From assembly GCA_013816485.1 (NCBI GenBank), contig JACDEI010000027.1, positions 1 through 64,000 of the forward strand: a stretch of DNA of 64,000 nucleotides. The letters run 5' to 3'. The notes under the pieces are model-generated. The model worked only from the letters and a program-made list of their open reading frames with translations, searched no databases and was not told the DNA's origin. Position numbers and translations under genes: made by a program. Below are positions 8,978 through 19,735 of this stretch, piece after piece. The stretch is from Planctomycetota bacterium. Its GTDB lineage: Bacteria > Planctomycetota > UBA11346. Every line of letters begins with the position of its first letter. Positions within the stretch are counted from its first letter, which is position 1.

Positions 8978-10231
8978 TCACGACGCTTGCGCACCGAGCT
9001 GTTCGATCAGCTTGATCAACGGCATGAACAACGCGATGACGATGAAGCCGACCGCGCCACCCATGAAGACGATCAGCAGCGGTTCGAGCAACGACATCAT
9101 CGCGGCCACGGCGGAGTCGACCTCTTCGTCATAGTTGTCGGCGATCTTGATCAGCATCTTGTCGAGTTCACCGGTCTCTTCACCGACCTTGATCATGTTC
9201 ACCACGATGTCGTCGAACACACCAGAGCGGCGCAGCGGCTCGTTGATGGTCTCGCCTTCCTTCACCGAGTCGCGCACGGCCTGGATGGCGTTGCGCACGA
9301 CGATGTTCGGGGTGGCGGATTTGGTGATGTCGAGCGCATCAAGGAAGCCGACGCCCGAGGTCACCAGTGTACCAAGCGTACGGGTGAAGCGCGCGACCGA
9401 GCTCTTCTTGATGATGTTGCCGAATACCGGGGTCTTCATCATCACTCGGTCGATGAAGTTACCGCCCTTCTCGGTCTGGCGGAGCATCTTGATACCGATG
9501 ATGGCGAGGATGAGGGCCAGAAGCAGCGAGGCGCCCCACCACGAGCCAATGAAGTTTGAAAAGTCGATCAGGGCGATGGTGACGCCCGGCAACTGCACAC
9601 CGAGTTCCTTGAAGATCTGTTCGAACTTCGGAACGATGAAGACCATGATGAAGGTCAGGATCGCACCGGCGATGGTCATCACCGCTGCGGGATAGACCAA
9701 CGCACCGATGACCTTTTTCTTCAGCCGTTCGGCCTTCTCGCGGAATTCCGCGAGACGACGCAGGATGACGTCGAGCGCACCAGCAGTCTCGCCGGCCTTC
9801 ACCAGGTTGGTGTAGAGCTTGTCCCAGATCTTGGGGAAGCGGCTCATCGCATCGGAAAGCATCGTACCGCTCTGCACCTCTTCCGTCACACCACCGAGGG
9901 AGGACTTGAACTTCCCCGGGCGCTGCATGTCGGTGAGGATCTGAAGCGACTGCACAATCGGCAGACCGGCGTCCTGGAGCGTCGAGAGCTGACGGGTGAA
10001 CAGCGTGACGATCTTGGGTTTGACCCTGCCGAAGCTGAAACCACCGCCGGCCCTGGCCGCGCCACCGGCCTGCGACTTGCCGGTTTTGGCCTTGGCTTCC
10101 TTAACCTCGATCGGCAGCAGACCCTGGCGTTTGATGGCGGCGATGGCCTCCATCTGCGACGACGCTTCGATGGAGTCGGAGATCTCCTTGTTCGAGCGCT
10201 TGTCGTGGGCTTTGAATTGGAAGACCGGCAT
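8978..10231 (-). CDS. pilC: Type IV pilus / type II secretion inner-membrane platform protein
   Basis: T2SSF family: LFTRQLSTLQDAGLPIVQSL, repeated domain, three TM segments. Confidence 0.95.
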   Translation of the reverse strand: MPVFQFKAHDKRSNKEISDSIEASSQMEAIAAIKRQGLLPIEVKEAKAKTGKSQAGGAARAGGGFSFGRVKPKIVTLFTRQLSTLQDAGLPIVQSLQILTDMQRPGKFKSSLGGVTEEVQSGTMLSDAMSRFPKIWDKLYTNLVKAGETAGALDVILRRLAEFREKAERLKKKVIGALVYPAAVMTIAGAILTFIMVFIVPKFEQIFKELGVQLPGVTIALIDFSNFIGSWWGASLLLALILAIIGIKMLRQTEKGGNFIDRVMMKTPVFGNIIKKSSVARFTRTLGTLVTSGVGFLDALDITKSATPNIVVRNAIQAVRDSVKEGETINEPLRRSGVFDDIVVNMIKVGEETGELDKMLIKIADNYDEEVDSAVAAMMSLLEPLLIVFMGGAVGFIVIALFMPLIKLIEQLGAQAS

Positions 10232-10271
10232 GGCCAGCTCCGTGGTTCAGGGGGACGAAACGGTCAGAAAC

Positions 10272-12032
10272 TCAGTCTTCAGCCGCCAAGGTCTCGCGGA
10301 TGACTTCTTCGATGGTGGTGATGCCGGCGTAGATCTTGGTGATGCCAGCGTCGCGCAAGGTACGCATGCCTGCACGTTGGGCAGTGATGCGGATCTGTGC
10401 CGCCGATGCCCGGCTGAGCATCTGCTCACGGATGGCATCGTTGACATCAAGCATCTCATGGATCGCCGTACGACCACGATAACCGGTGTTCTTGCAGTTC
10501 TCGCAGCCCTTGCCGTAGTAGAAGCGCTGCGACTCGGCGTCGCGCGACTTGATGCCCAGGGACATCAGTTCTTCCTCGCTCGGCTGGTAGGGCGCCTTGC
10601 ACTTGGTGCAGATGGTGCGTACCAGGCGCTGGGCGACGATGGTTTCGAGCGTTGCCGAGAGCAGGAACGGCTCGATGCCCATGTCGAGCAGACGCGTGAT
10701 GGCGGTCGGCGCGTCGTTGGTGTGCAGCGTGGTGAAGACCAAGTGACCGGTCAGCGACGCCTCGATGGCGATCTTGGCCGTTTCTTGGTCGCGCACCTCA
10801 CCCACCAGCAGGATGTCGGGGTCCTGACGCAGGATGGCGCGCAAGCAGTGGGCGAACGAACGTCCCACCGAATCGTCGACCGGCACCTGGATCAGACCAT
10901 TGATCTCGTATTCGACCGGATCCTCGGTGGTGATGATCTTGACCGAGTCCTCGTTCACCGCCGACAGCGCCGCATAGAGCGTGGTGGTCTTGCCCGAACC
11001 AGTGGGGCCGGTGACGACCACGATGCCGTTAGGTTCTTCGATCACCTGTTTGAATTGCGCCAGCAGGTCATCGGTGAAGCCGACCTTGTCGATGTCGAGA
11101 CTGACCACCGAACGATCGAGAATACGGATCACGACCGATTCGCCGAACATCGTCGGCAGCGAGCTCACGCGCAGGTCGACCTCCTTGTCGCCGATGCGGA
11201 TGGGGATCTTGCCGTCCTGCGGCAGACGACGTTCGGAGATGTCGAGGTGCGACATGACCTTGATGCGTGCGACCAACGCGGGCGCCAGGGTCTTGGGCAC
11301 CGGCAGCATCTCGTAGAGCACGCCGTCGATACGGTTGCGCACGCGGAAGATGTCTTCGAACGGCTCGAAGTGGATGTCCGAGGCCTGGGCCTTCACCGCG
11401 GTGAGCAGGATGAGATTGAGCAGTTTACGCACCGGCGCGGATTCCGCCGCCGCCGCCGCATCACTGGTGTCGACGCCGGCGAAGGCGTTGGCGTCGATGG
11501 AGAAGGTCTCCTGTCCACCCTGACCGGTGTTGGAGGCGTCCTCATCGCCGATGGTGTCCATCAGGTCTTTGACCGTCTGGGCGTTCTTCTCGCGTTCCTG
11601 CGAGTAGTACTGCGTCAAGGCCTCGGTGATCGACGCCTCGCTAGTCAGCGCCGGACGCACCTGCGCAACACCGAGCATGAACTTGAGGTCATCGAGCGCG
11701 GCGAGATTGTCGGGATCCGCGGTGGCGATCACCAGCGTCTTGTCCTCCATGCGTACCGGGATGATGCGGTAGGAGTTGGCAACGTTGCTGGGGATCTTGT
11801 CGATCAGGCCCTGCGGCAGCACCAGCCCGCTGAGCTGCACCGGCTCCAGGCCGAGCAGTTGACCACAGGCGTACATCACCACCGATTCGGGGATGCCGTG
11901 TTTCTGGCAGGCCTCGATGATGTCGAGGCCGCCTTTCTTGTGGTCGTTGTAAATGTTCTGTGCGGTCGCCTGATCGACCTCCTCCATCTTGTGGAGGAGT
12001 TTCAGCAGCGCCTTGGGATCGACCCGGATCAT
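10272..12032 (-). CDS. pilB: Type IV pilus assembly / GspE-type ATPase
   Basis: MshEN N-domain, Walker A GPTGSGKTTTLYAAL, CxxC zinc motifs (CTKCKAP, CENCKNTGYRGR). Confidence 0.95.
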   Translation of the reverse strand: MIRVDPKALLKLLHKMEEVDQATAQNIYNDHKKGGLDIIEACQKHGIPESVVMYACGQLLGLEPVQLSGLVLPQGLIDKIPSNVANSYRIIPVRMEDKTLVIATADPDNLAALDDLKFMLGVAQVRPALTSEASITEALTQYYSQEREKNAQTVKDLMDTIGDEDASNTGQGGQETFSIDANAFAGVDTSDAAAAAESAPVRKLLNLILLTAVKAQASDIHFEPFEDIFRVRNRIDGVLYEMLPVPKTLAPALVARIKVMSHLDISERRLPQDGKIPIRIGDKEVDLRVSSLPTMFGESVVIRILDRSVVSLDIDKVGFTDDLLAQFKQVIEEPNGIVVVTGPTGSGKTTTLYAALSAVNEDSVKIITTEDPVEYEINGLIQVPVDDSVGRSFAHCLRAILRQDPDILLVGEVRDQETAKIAIEASLTGHLVFTTLHTNDAPTAITRLLDMGIEPFLLSATLETIVAQRLVRTICTKCKAPYQPSEEELMSLGIKSRDAESQRFYYGKGCENCKNTGYRGRTAIHEMLDVNDAIREQMLSRASAAQIRITAQRAGMRTLRDAGITKIYAGITTIEEVIRETLAAED

Positions 12033-13114
12033 TCCGCGGCTCCCGGTGCGCCGCCCATCTCCTGGACCTTGCGCTGGAGGAAGGTCTGGTCTTTGCAGTA
12101 GCCCATCATCTGGGCGAAGTCGATGGTGCCGGCTTGGTAGAGTTTGAAGAGCCAGTCGTCGAGCAGGATCATGCCCTGGTTGGCGCTGGTCTGGATGGTC
12201 GAATCGATACGGAAGGACTTGTTCTCGCGGATGAGGTTCGAGATCGCCGCGTTCATGATCATGATCTCGAAGGCGGCCACGCGGCCCTTCTCTTTCTTCG
12301 GCACCAGGGCCTGCGAGATCACCGAGATCAGGTTGCCGGCAAGCTGCGTGCGCACCATCTCTTGCTGGTTGGTCGGGAACACGTCGATGATGCGGTCGAC
12401 CGTGCGCGAGGCGCCAGTGGTGTGCAGCGTGCCGAACACCAAGTGGCCGGTTTCAGCCGCGGAGATCGCCGCGCTGATGGTGGCCAAGTCACGCATTTCA
12501 CCGACCAGGATGACGTCGGGGTCTTCACGCAGCGCGCGGCGCAGACCTTCTTCGAAGGACGGCACGTCGATATGCAGCTCGCGCTGGTTCACGATCGATT
12601 TCTTGTGGTTGTGGTAGTACTCGATCGGGTCTTCGATGGTGATGATGTGCATCTCTTCCTCAGTGTTGAGGAAGTCGATCATCGTCGCCAGGGTGGTGGA
12701 CTTACCCGAACCGGTCGGGCCGGTGACCAGGATCAGACCGCGCGGACGGGTGATGAGATCTTTGATGTGCGGCGGCAGACCGATCTGGTCGAAGGTCAGG
12801 ATCTCCGACGGGATCAGGCGCAGCACCATGGCGATGCGGCCCTTCTGCTTGAACACGTTGACGCGGAAACGCGCCTTGTCGAAGTAGCCGATGGCGAAGT
12901 CGGTGGAGCCCATTTCCGCGATCTCGGCCTGGCCGCGTTCGCTGGTGATCTGCTTCATCAGCATGGCCGTATCGTCGGCCGTCAGTGCCGGCATCTTGAG
13001 GCTCTTGATCGAGCCGCTGATGCGGAAACTCGGGGGTCGTCCGACGGTGATGTGGATGTCGGAAGCCTTTTGCTGCAAACAGACTTCCAGCAATTGATTC
13101 ATGTCTAAGGCCAT
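12029..13114 (-). CDS. pilT: Twitching motility ATPase
   Basis: MNQLLEVCLQQKASDIHITVGRPP, GPTGSGKSTTLATM, AIRE-like region; start at MALDMNQ. Confidence 0.95.
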   Translation of the reverse strand: MALDMNQLLEVCLQQKASDIHITVGRPPSFRISGSIKSLKMPALTADDTAMLMKQITSERGQAEIAEMGSTDFAIGYFDKARFRVNVFKQKGRIAMVLRLIPSEILTFDQIGLPPHIKDLITRPRGLILVTGPTGSGKSTTLATMIDFLNTEEEMHIITIEDPIEYYHNHKKSIVNQRELHIDVPSFEEGLRRALREDPDVILVGEMRDLATISAAISAAETGHLVFGTLHTTGASRTVDRIIDVFPTNQQEMVRTQLAGNLISVISQALVPKKEKGRVAAFEIMIMNAAISNLIRENKSFRIDSTIQTSANQGMILLDDWLFKLYQAGTIDFAQMMGYCKDQTFLQRKVQEMGGAPGAAE

Positions 13115-13248
13115 GTGGTCACCTACCGGCTGATGATCATGGACCAGCCCCCTCACCAGCAATCAAGCCGGACTCAGCGCATCAGCGGGGTGTGTGACCA
13201 AGCCTTGCAGTGCCGCACACGCGCGGCGACATGCGCTGGTGCGTCGGC

Positions 13249-14805
13249 TCAGGGAGCGACGGGCGCCGCTGGTGGTGGAACCTCGACCGCGGGCGCTGCG
13301 CCCGGCGAATCCGGCGGCAATGCCGGTGGCAATGCCGGTGGCAATGCCGGTGGCGATTCCGGTGACGATTCCGGTGACGATTCCGGTGACGATTCCGGTG
13401 ACGATTCCGGTGACGATTCCGGTGACGATTCCGGCGGCAATGCCGGCGGAATCGCCGACGGCAATGACGACGGCAGGCCGGCATCACTGACACGCTGCTC
13501 AATCAGCGCCGGCAGACTGCGGTAGTCGATGACCGACGCCCGGCGCAGATCGTCGAGCACCCGTTTGGTGCGCGGCGCCAGATCGCTGTCGACGATGTCG
13601 GCGACCACCTGGGCCCGGACCTCGGCGAAGACCGGTTCCTTGCCCGCACGCCGGCCATGCACCAGCAAGAGCTCGATGCCCTGATCGGAAATCACCGGCG
13701 ACAACAGCATTGGATACGGCGGCTGGGCCGCGAAGACATCGTCCATGGCCCGTTGAGCCACCTTCCGGGTGCCCTTGATCGGACGGCTGCCGTCACGATT
13801 GACCCAACCGAGCCGGCCACCGGCGTCGGCGTTCTGCTCGAAGGGACGGCCGAATACCTGGAAGTTGCGTTCGAAGCTCACCTGGCGTTTGAAGATCGAT
13901 TGATGGAGCTGGATCATCACGCTCATCAGGCGGTCCTTCTCCGCCTGCGTCACGCGTTCCTTGCCGTCGGGTCCCTTGCTCGTTTGGTACGGGATGTAGA
14001 TCACGCTGAGGTCCGCTGCTGCCTGCACGCGATAACGCTCGATGTGACTGGTGAACCACTCGTTGAGCTTCTCCTCGCTGAGCTCCGCCGCGGCGCGCCG
14101 TTCGACCAGCGAGCGGATGCCGGCACCCATGCGGAAACCTTCCTGACGGACGTACTCGTCGAACGGCACCTTCTGGGTCTGCTCGATGAAGGCGCGGAAG
14201 TCGACGTACGGCTGTTTGCGCGCTTCCAGGCCCTCGTAGTGCCGTTTCTCCATGCGCTTGATCTCCTTGGCGATCAGCGCGTCATCTACCACCACGCCTT
14301 CCTTGGCCAGGGCGTTACGCACCAGGGCGATGCCGATGAGGTCCTCGCGCGCATCACCGGCTTTTTGCTTGAGCAGTTGCGCCGCAACGCTCACCCGGCT
14401 AACGCGCCACGAGTTGGTCTGCACCAGGGTGTCGTGATCGCCGAGTTTTTCCCAATCGGTGCGCTTGAACTCCTCGTCAAGCATGGTCATGAGCTGCTGC
14501 ACCCCCTCCTGTTTGAGCAGCGCGTTCTCGACTTCGCGCAGGGTGATGACGTGGCCATCGACCACCGCGACTGCCAGCGCGCCACCGGCGGGCACCGCGC
14601 TGGATGGTGGCGTAGATAATGGTGACGTGGATGACGCCGGCTTGGCAACCGGTCCCCAGGCGTTGGTCGACGGTCCACCGGGCGCAGTCGCCGTCGACGT
14701 GCTAAACGACGGGCGCAGGCCATAGACCAGCGCCGCGCCGGCCAGCAAACCGATGACCAGGTATTTCACCCGCGTTCCCAGCGGGACCTCGGCGGCATCG
14801 CTCAC
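13249..14805 (-). CDS. SurA/PpiC-type peptidylprolyl isomerase-like protein with repetitive Pro/Ser/Glu C-terminus
   Basis: N-terminal TM, SurA_N-like helices, rotamase-like region; C-term (SPES)n and PPALPPALPP. Confidence 0.75.
   Translation of the reverse strand: MSDAAEVPLGTRVKYLVIGLLAGAALVYGLRPSFSTSTATAPGGPSTNAWGPVAKPASSTSPLSTPPSSAVPAGGALAVAVVDGHVITLREVENALLKQEGVQQLMTMLDEEFKRTDWEKLGDHDTLVQTNSWRVSRVSVAAQLLKQKAGDAREDLIGIALVRNALAKEGVVVDDALIAKEIKRMEKRHYEGLEARKQPYVDFRAFIEQTQKVPFDEYVRQEGFRMGAGIRSLVERRAAAELSEEKLNEWFTSHIERYRVQAAADLSVIYIPYQTSKGPDGKERVTQAEKDRLMSVMIQLHQSIFKRQVSFERNFQVFGRPFEQNADAGGRLGWVNRDGSRPIKGTRKVAQRAMDDVFAAQPPYPMLLSPVISDQGIELLLVHGRRAGKEPVFAEVRAQVVADIVDSDLAPRTKRVLDDLRRASVIDYRSLPALIEQRVSDAGLPSSLPSAIPPALPPESSPESSPESSPESSPESSPESSPESPPALPPALPPALPPDSPGAAPAVEVPPPAAPVAP
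13309..13455. repeat. In-frame 12-bp tandem repeats CCGGTGACGATT/CCGGTGGCAATG
   Basis: Six CCGGTGACGATT units flanked by CCGG(T/C)GGCAATG units. Confidence 0.95.
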
Positions 14806-15683
14806 AATGGCACTCCTTCTTCGCCTGGCACGGCGGTGTTCGCGGCAACCGTGCCCACAGCCCGGTGCAACGCCAGCAGCTCCGGCGCATCAAGGCCTTC
14901 CAGCCTGCGGTCCGCCGCGATGCCGCAAGCATGGCAGGCAGATTCCGCGGCCGCGCGTTCCACGCCGTGATCGCGCAGCGCACGCACCACCACCTTGCGC
15001 CGGGCGGCGAACACCGCGCGGCACCAGCGTCCGAAACCATCCGGCAGCGCCGCCAACGGTTCCCAGCGCAGGATCGCACTGTCGACGCGCGGACGTGGAT
15101 AGAAACAGTCCGGCGGCAGCTTGCGCAACAGCCGTGGCCGACCGGCGGCTTGCAGCACCGCCGCACTGGCACCCCAGGCATCCTGCCCGGGACGCGCGCA
15201 CAAGCGCTCGGCGGCCTCCCACTGCACCGTCACCACCGCCAGTTCCGGCGGGCGTGGCAGCGCGGCGGCATTCAACAGCACCGGCAGTGCGACATCGTAC
15301 GGCAGGTTGGCACCGAGCCGCCAGGGACCGCTGGCCGCGGCAGCGATGATCGCCGGATGCAGCCGGTTCTTGTTCACGAGACAATCACCATGCACCAGCG
15401 TCAGCCTGGTCGGGATCAACGCGCTGAAACGCGCGGCAAGCAGATCATGCAGACCATGATCGATCTCCACCGCGGTCACCCGTGCGTCCGCCGCCAGCAG
15501 GCGTTCGGTCAACACGCCGGTGCCGGGACCCACCTCCACCACCATGCCGTCGGCCGTCAACGCCAGCTCCGCCACCAGCGTCTGCAACGCTGCGGCATCG
15601 ATCATGAAGTTCTGGCCGAAACGGTGCAGCGGCGAGAGGCCCGCACCGGTGAGCGCCGCCAACACCTCCTGTTTGAGGCTCAT
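14802..15683 (-). CDS. rsmA: 16S rRNA dimethyladenosine transferase
   Basis: FGQNFMIDAAAL, VVEVGPGTGVLTERLL, LGANLPYDVALPVL. Confidence 0.93.
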   Translation of the reverse strand: MSLKQEVLAALTGAGLSPLHRFGQNFMIDAAALQTLVAELALTADGMVVEVGPGTGVLTERLLAADARVTAVEIDHGLHDLLAARFSALIPTRLTLVHGDCLVNKNRLHPAIIAAAASGPWRLGANLPYDVALPVLLNAAALPRPPELAVVTVQWEAAERLCARPGQDAWGASAAVLQAAGRPRLLRKLPPDCFYPRPRVDSAILRWEPLAALPDGFGRWCRAVFAARRKVVVRALRDHGVERAAAESACHACGIAADRRLEGLDAPELLALHRAVGTVAANTAVPGEEGVPL

Positions 15684-17857
15684 GGGGCGACCTGCGTCGC
15701 CGGAGCGGCGAGGAATTGCCGCAGTGGTGGCAGCAATCCCGCCTGCTGATCCAGCGGCAGGAACTGACGACCACTGACGATGCTGCGCAGGCCGGCGCCA
15801 TCGACCAGCACCGGCAGCTGTCCGTCACGCGGTTGGCCAAGATTGAGCGTCACCCGGATGTTCGCCTCGCCAGCGCTGGGATAGGCGAAGACCACCGAGC
15901 CGCTGAGTTGGTCCGGCGGAAAGGCACCGGCTTCCGCTTCACGGCGCACGGCGCGCAGAGCGGTGACCAGGCGCAGGAAGCGCCGCACCTCCACCGCGTC
16001 GGCCGGCTGCGGGTCGCCCTGCGCTCGGCCAGTGGCATCGAGTGGCTGCGCCAGCCACAGGTCAGCACGTTGGATCAGGGCGAACCGTCCACCCGGACCG
16101 GTGAACTCGATGCGCATGACCTGGCTCGGCACCAACGGCAGCACCAGATCATCGGTCAGCGGTGCCTGCAACAGGTCGAGCAACTCGGCGTCGACCAAGT
16201 GGCTGATGCCGCTCTCCTTCTCGACCGCACGCCAGCGCTCGCCTTCGGGAGCGAAGGCGAAACCCAGATCCTGATCGGTGGTGTCACCCAGGCGCGTGTG
16301 GTCATTGGACAGCCGCACCTGCGCCTGGGCAAAACGGATGTCGAGTTCGAACGCCGGATCGGCGATCACTGCGCGATCAGCCGCGGTGGGCAGCCGTACC
16401 GCCACGCTGCGAGCGGTACAGAACGCGCGCGCCAAGCGATCGATCGCCAGCGGACTGACGCCGCCGCCGGCATCCTTCGGCCACGTGCGACGCCAGACGC
16501 CCTCGGCTGTGCCAGAACCGGCGGCGACCGCGACCACCTCGGCTCGGCCCGCATCGTCGCCACGATGCCACTGACGCTGGATCTTCACCACGCGTTCGGC
16601 ACCGCGCAGGGTCAGCGCGTGGTCGAGCATGTCATCGGGCACCAGCCGACGCAGCAACTCCGGCATGGCGATCGCCGTCGCCACGTGGGTCGGACTCCAG
16701 ATGCGGTCACCATCGATGGCGACCTCCAGGGTGCGCTGATCAACGCGGAAGACGAACGTCAGACGCCGGGCGTCCGCCGGGGGCATCTCGCCGGGCTGGC
16801 GTCGTTTGGGATCGCGCACCGCGGTCTCATCGAGCGTCATGGCGATGAGCGCGGCGGCGGTCTCGCTCGCGGCTTCACGTCCGCCCGGCCACACCACGTC
16901 CCATTGGCTGCGTCCGTGGGCGACGTCGTTCAGGCCGTGTTTTTCCAGGCGGAAGCGCAAGCCTTCCTGGTCGTGTACGCGGATCTCGCCGAGTGGACGC
17001 AGGCCGAATTCGGTCTCCAGATTGAACAGGTAGTCGCCGGTGAAGCGCGCAAGAGTGGTCTTCCAACGCGCGAGCGCGTCAGCGCTCAGACGCTGGACCG
17101 GCAGGTTGTCGACCTGGATCAGGCCGCCATCGCCATCCGCCCACAGACGTACCAACTGCTCCGGTTCGGTGAGGTCCTGATAGCTGAGGCGCACCTGATG
17201 CAGCGGCGGGGCGAGCGGCGCGGTGCGGCGTCCCAGATCGTCCAAGCGCAACTGCTCGAGTAGATCGTAGAGGCGGTTGATGCGGCGGTTGAAATCCGGC
17301 CGTTCGCTGTGCAACGGATCACGCCAACCACCGGCGTTCAGGCGCAGGCTCACACCATCGATGTTCACCCCGTGGATCGGTGACAGGTCGAGCAACAACG
17401 CGCGGTCGAGCCGCACCGCCAAGGCAGCGAGACGGTCGGTGATATCCTTGCCACACGGGATCAGGCGGTGGCCATCCCAGACGTAGAAGTCGTTGCCGCT
17501 TCCGCCCCAGCGCAGGCGTTGTCCGTTGCCCGCCACCTCGCGATCGCCGTTGATGCCATAGTCGGCGAGGCGGTCCTCGGGCGTCACGATGGCGACGCGC
17601 TCGTTGATGGTCAGCGAGGTGATGAACGACCACAACATGCGGTGGCGATTGACGTCGAGCGGGCGCTCGATGCCGTCGATCACGACCTTATTGTCGTCGA
17701 CCTCTTGGGTCGTTCCGCCAGCCACCACACGGTACCGCGTCGGCGCCTCACCGCGCCAGAGCGGCGGATCACGTGTCTCTTCGGCCGCCGGCCAGAACAC
17801 GTACAAGGCGCCGGCCACCAGCACGCACAGCAGAACGAGGTATCCGAGACGTCCCAT
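15680..17857 (-). CDS. DUF4340-like protein
   Basis: N-terminal TM followed by long beta-rich repeats resembling DUF4340; family call is tentative. Confidence 0.55.
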   Translation of the reverse strand: MGRLGYLVLLCVLVAGALYVFWPAAEETRDPPLWRGEAPTRYRVVAGGTTQEVDDNKVVIDGIERPLDVNRHRMLWSFITSLTINERVAIVTPEDRLADYGINGDREVAGNGQRLRWGGSGNDFYVWDGHRLIPCGKDITDRLAALAVRLDRALLLDLSPIHGVNIDGVSLRLNAGGWRDPLHSERPDFNRRINRLYDLLEQLRLDDLGRRTAPLAPPLHQVRLSYQDLTEPEQLVRLWADGDGGLIQVDNLPVQRLSADALARWKTTLARFTGDYLFNLETEFGLRPLGEIRVHDQEGLRFRLEKHGLNDVAHGRSQWDVVWPGGREAASETAAALIAMTLDETAVRDPKRRQPGEMPPADARRLTFVFRVDQRTLEVAIDGDRIWSPTHVATAIAMPELLRRLVPDDMLDHALTLRGAERVVKIQRQWHRGDDAGRAEVVAVAAGSGTAEGVWRRTWPKDAGGGVSPLAIDRLARAFCTARSVAVRLPTAADRAVIADPAFELDIRFAQAQVRLSNDHTRLGDTTDQDLGFAFAPEGERWRAVEKESGISHLVDAELLDLLQAPLTDDLVLPLVPSQVMRIEFTGPGGRFALIQRADLWLAQPLDATGRAQGDPQPADAVEVRRFLRLVTALRAVRREAEAGAFPPDQLSGSVVFAYPSAGEANIRVTLNLGQPRDGQLPVLVDGAGLRSIVSGRQFLPLDQQAGLLPPLRQFLAAPATQVAP

Positions 17858-17902
17858 GTGCCGGTCAGCTCCGTCGCTTCGTACACGCCGGAGCCATGTG
17901 GC

Positions 17903-18691
17903 TCACGCTCCGAATTCGTGCCGGCGCGGCAGGTCATCGACCCGACCCAGACCGAAACGGCTGAGGAACGCGTCCGTGGTGCGGTACAGCAGCGGACGCC
18001 CGAGGGCCTCCTCGTCGCGGCCGCTGACCAACACCAGCTTGAGATCCATCAACTGACGCAGCACGGGGCCACACTGCACGCCACGGATGTCCTCGATCGC
18101 ACCACGGGTGATCGGCTGCTTGTAGGCGACGATCGCCAGGGTTTCGAGTGCGCTCTTCGACAGCTTGGTCGGCAGCTCGCGCCGTTCGAGCTGACGGACC
18201 CACGGATAGAGTTCCCGGCGCGTGAGCAGTTGCCAGCCGCCGGCGATGTGGCGCAGTTCCCAACCGCGACGTTCACGTTCGTACCGCGTGGCCAGGCCGG
18301 TGAGGAAACCCTCAAGATAAGCCGCGCTGGTGCCCGGCAGCACACGTTGCAGACGTTCGATGGTGAGTGGACGGGTGGCAACGAAGAGCACCGCCTCGAC
18401 CGCGGCGCGCAGTTCCGCGGGCGGCAAATCGCTGACATCCGGCGCGACCGGCGGTTCGTCGCCCGCCGGAGCCTCGCCGCTCTTGAGCTCGGCGGCATCG
18501 ATGGTCTCGACCAGCGGATCGCTGAGCGTTTCGCCAGCGGTGGCCTCGGCCGACAGCGACGCAGCCGAATCCGCATCCGCCAGCGACGCAGCCGCATCCG
18601 CCAGCGGCGCCGCCGCATCATCGGGCACCGTTGTCGGCGTGGTCTCCACGTCAGCATCGTCGAGCACCTGATCGTCGTCAGGAAGGTTCAT
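17903..18691 (-). CDS. scpB: Segregation and condensation protein B
   Basis: [25 protein letters not shown] and [24 protein letters not shown]. Confidence 0.93.
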   Translation of the reverse strand: MNLPDDDQVLDDADVETTPTTVPDDAAAPLADAAASLADADSAASLSAEATAGETLSDPLVETIDAAELKSGEAPAGDEPPVAPDVSDLPPAELRAAVEAVLFVATRPLTIERLQRVLPGTSAAYLEGFLTGLATRYERERRGWELRHIAGGWQLLTRRELYPWVRQLERRELPTKLSKSALETLAIVAYKQPITRGAIEDIRGVQCGPVLRQLMDLKLVLVSGRDEEALGRPLLYRTTDAFLSRFGLGRVDDLPRRHEFGA

Positions 18692-19260
18692 CGCCGGCCC
18701 TCAAGGAAGTTGCGCAGCATCTGGTGGCCGTGCTGGGTGAGGAAGCTTTCAGGATGGAACTGCACACCTTCGATCGGCAGTTCCTTGTGCCGCAGGCCCA
18801 TCAATTCGCCGCGATCGACCGTCCACGCACTCGGCTCCAGGCACGCCGGCAGCGCATCGTCGACCACCAGGCTGTGGTAACGCGTGGCGGTGAACGGTGT
18901 GGGCAGCGACGCGAAGACGCCGTGGCCGTCGTGACGGATCTCGCTGGTCTTGCCGTGCATCAGGCGATCGGCCCGTCGCACCACGCCACCGAACGCCTGC
19001 CCGATCGACTGGTGTCCCAGGCACACGCCGAAGAGCGGCACATGGTTCTTGGCCGCCGCGAGGATCAGCTCCAGGCTGATGCCGGCCTCGGTCGGTGAAC
19101 ACGGACCCGGCGAGATCAGCAAGCGCTCGGGTTTCTTCGCCATCACCTGATCGACCGTCAGTTCATCGTTGCGATAGACCTCGACCTGCGCCCCAAGTTC
19201 CCACAGGTACTGGACGAGGTTCCAGGTGAAGCTGTCGTAATTGTCGATGACGATGAGCAT
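18688..19260 (-). CDS. Anthranilate/aminodeoxychorismate synthase glutamine amidotransferase subunit
   Basis: [57 protein letters not shown] (TrpG/PabA family). Confidence 0.93.
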   Translation of the reverse strand: MLIVIDNYDSFTWNLVQYLWELGAQVEVYRNDELTVDQVMAKKPERLLISPGPCSPTEAGISLELILAAAKNHVPLFGVCLGHQSIGQAFGGVVRRADRLMHGKTSEIRHDGHGVFASLPTPFTATRYHSLVVDDALPACLEPSAWTVDRGELMGLRHKELPIEGVQFHPESFLTQHGHQMLRNFLEGRR

Positions 19261-19524
19261 GTGGTCGTTGGAGGCGCGGCAGCCTAGGCCGGTCCCCCAA
19301 CAGGCAACCCTAGGCGCCGCACAGATCACCCCTCTCCCGTCAACCACCTGCCTCCCTGGAGCAGCCTCGCAGGAGCTTCAAGGTTAACCGCCACCGGCGA
19401 CCGCTGGTGCCGCTCGCCATGAGGCGCTCCCGGCCCGAATCCCACGGCCTTGGACCTGGCCTCCTGGGAACTTGACGACGGAACCATCACCCTATGCTGC
19501 GCGCCCACGTTTGACGTAGGATCT

Positions 19525-19600
19525 GCGCTGGTAGCTCAATGGATAGAGCATCTGACTACGGATCAGAAGGTTAGTGGTTCGAGTCCACTCCGGCGCGCCA
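19525..19600 (+). tRNA. tRNA-Arg (anticodon ACG), CCA encoded
   Basis: Cloverleaf by eye: acceptor GCGCTGG/CCGGCGC, anticodon arm TCTGA-CTACGGA-TCAGA, T arm AGTGG-TTCGAGT-CCACT, discriminator G plus CCA. Confidence 0.95.
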
Positions 19601-19602
19601 AT

Positions 19603-19639
19603 AAAGCCCTGCAAGGTCACCCCTTGCAGGGCTTTTCTT
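19603..19639 (+). terminator. Rho-independent terminator downstream of tRNA-Arg
   Basis: AAAGCCCTGCAAGG-TCACC-CCTTGCAGGGCTTTT then CTTT. Confidence 0.9.
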
Positions 19640-19735
19640 TGGCGGACCGCGGCCCCGATCATTCGTCGTTTTGAATGGTCCAGGTGGACTGGTGCACGGG
19701 TTGTGTGCCCAATCCACGGTGATGTACTTCCCATC

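Noticed and set aside
15680-17857. Possible gliding-motility GldG-type assignment
   Set aside because: Only DUF4340-like features were apparent by eye; no accompanying GldA/GldF genes.
19525-19640. tRNA-Arg as attachment site of an integrated element
   Set aside because: No integrase, phage genes or 3' tRNA fragment duplication seen nearby; only a terminator and a small membrane protein.
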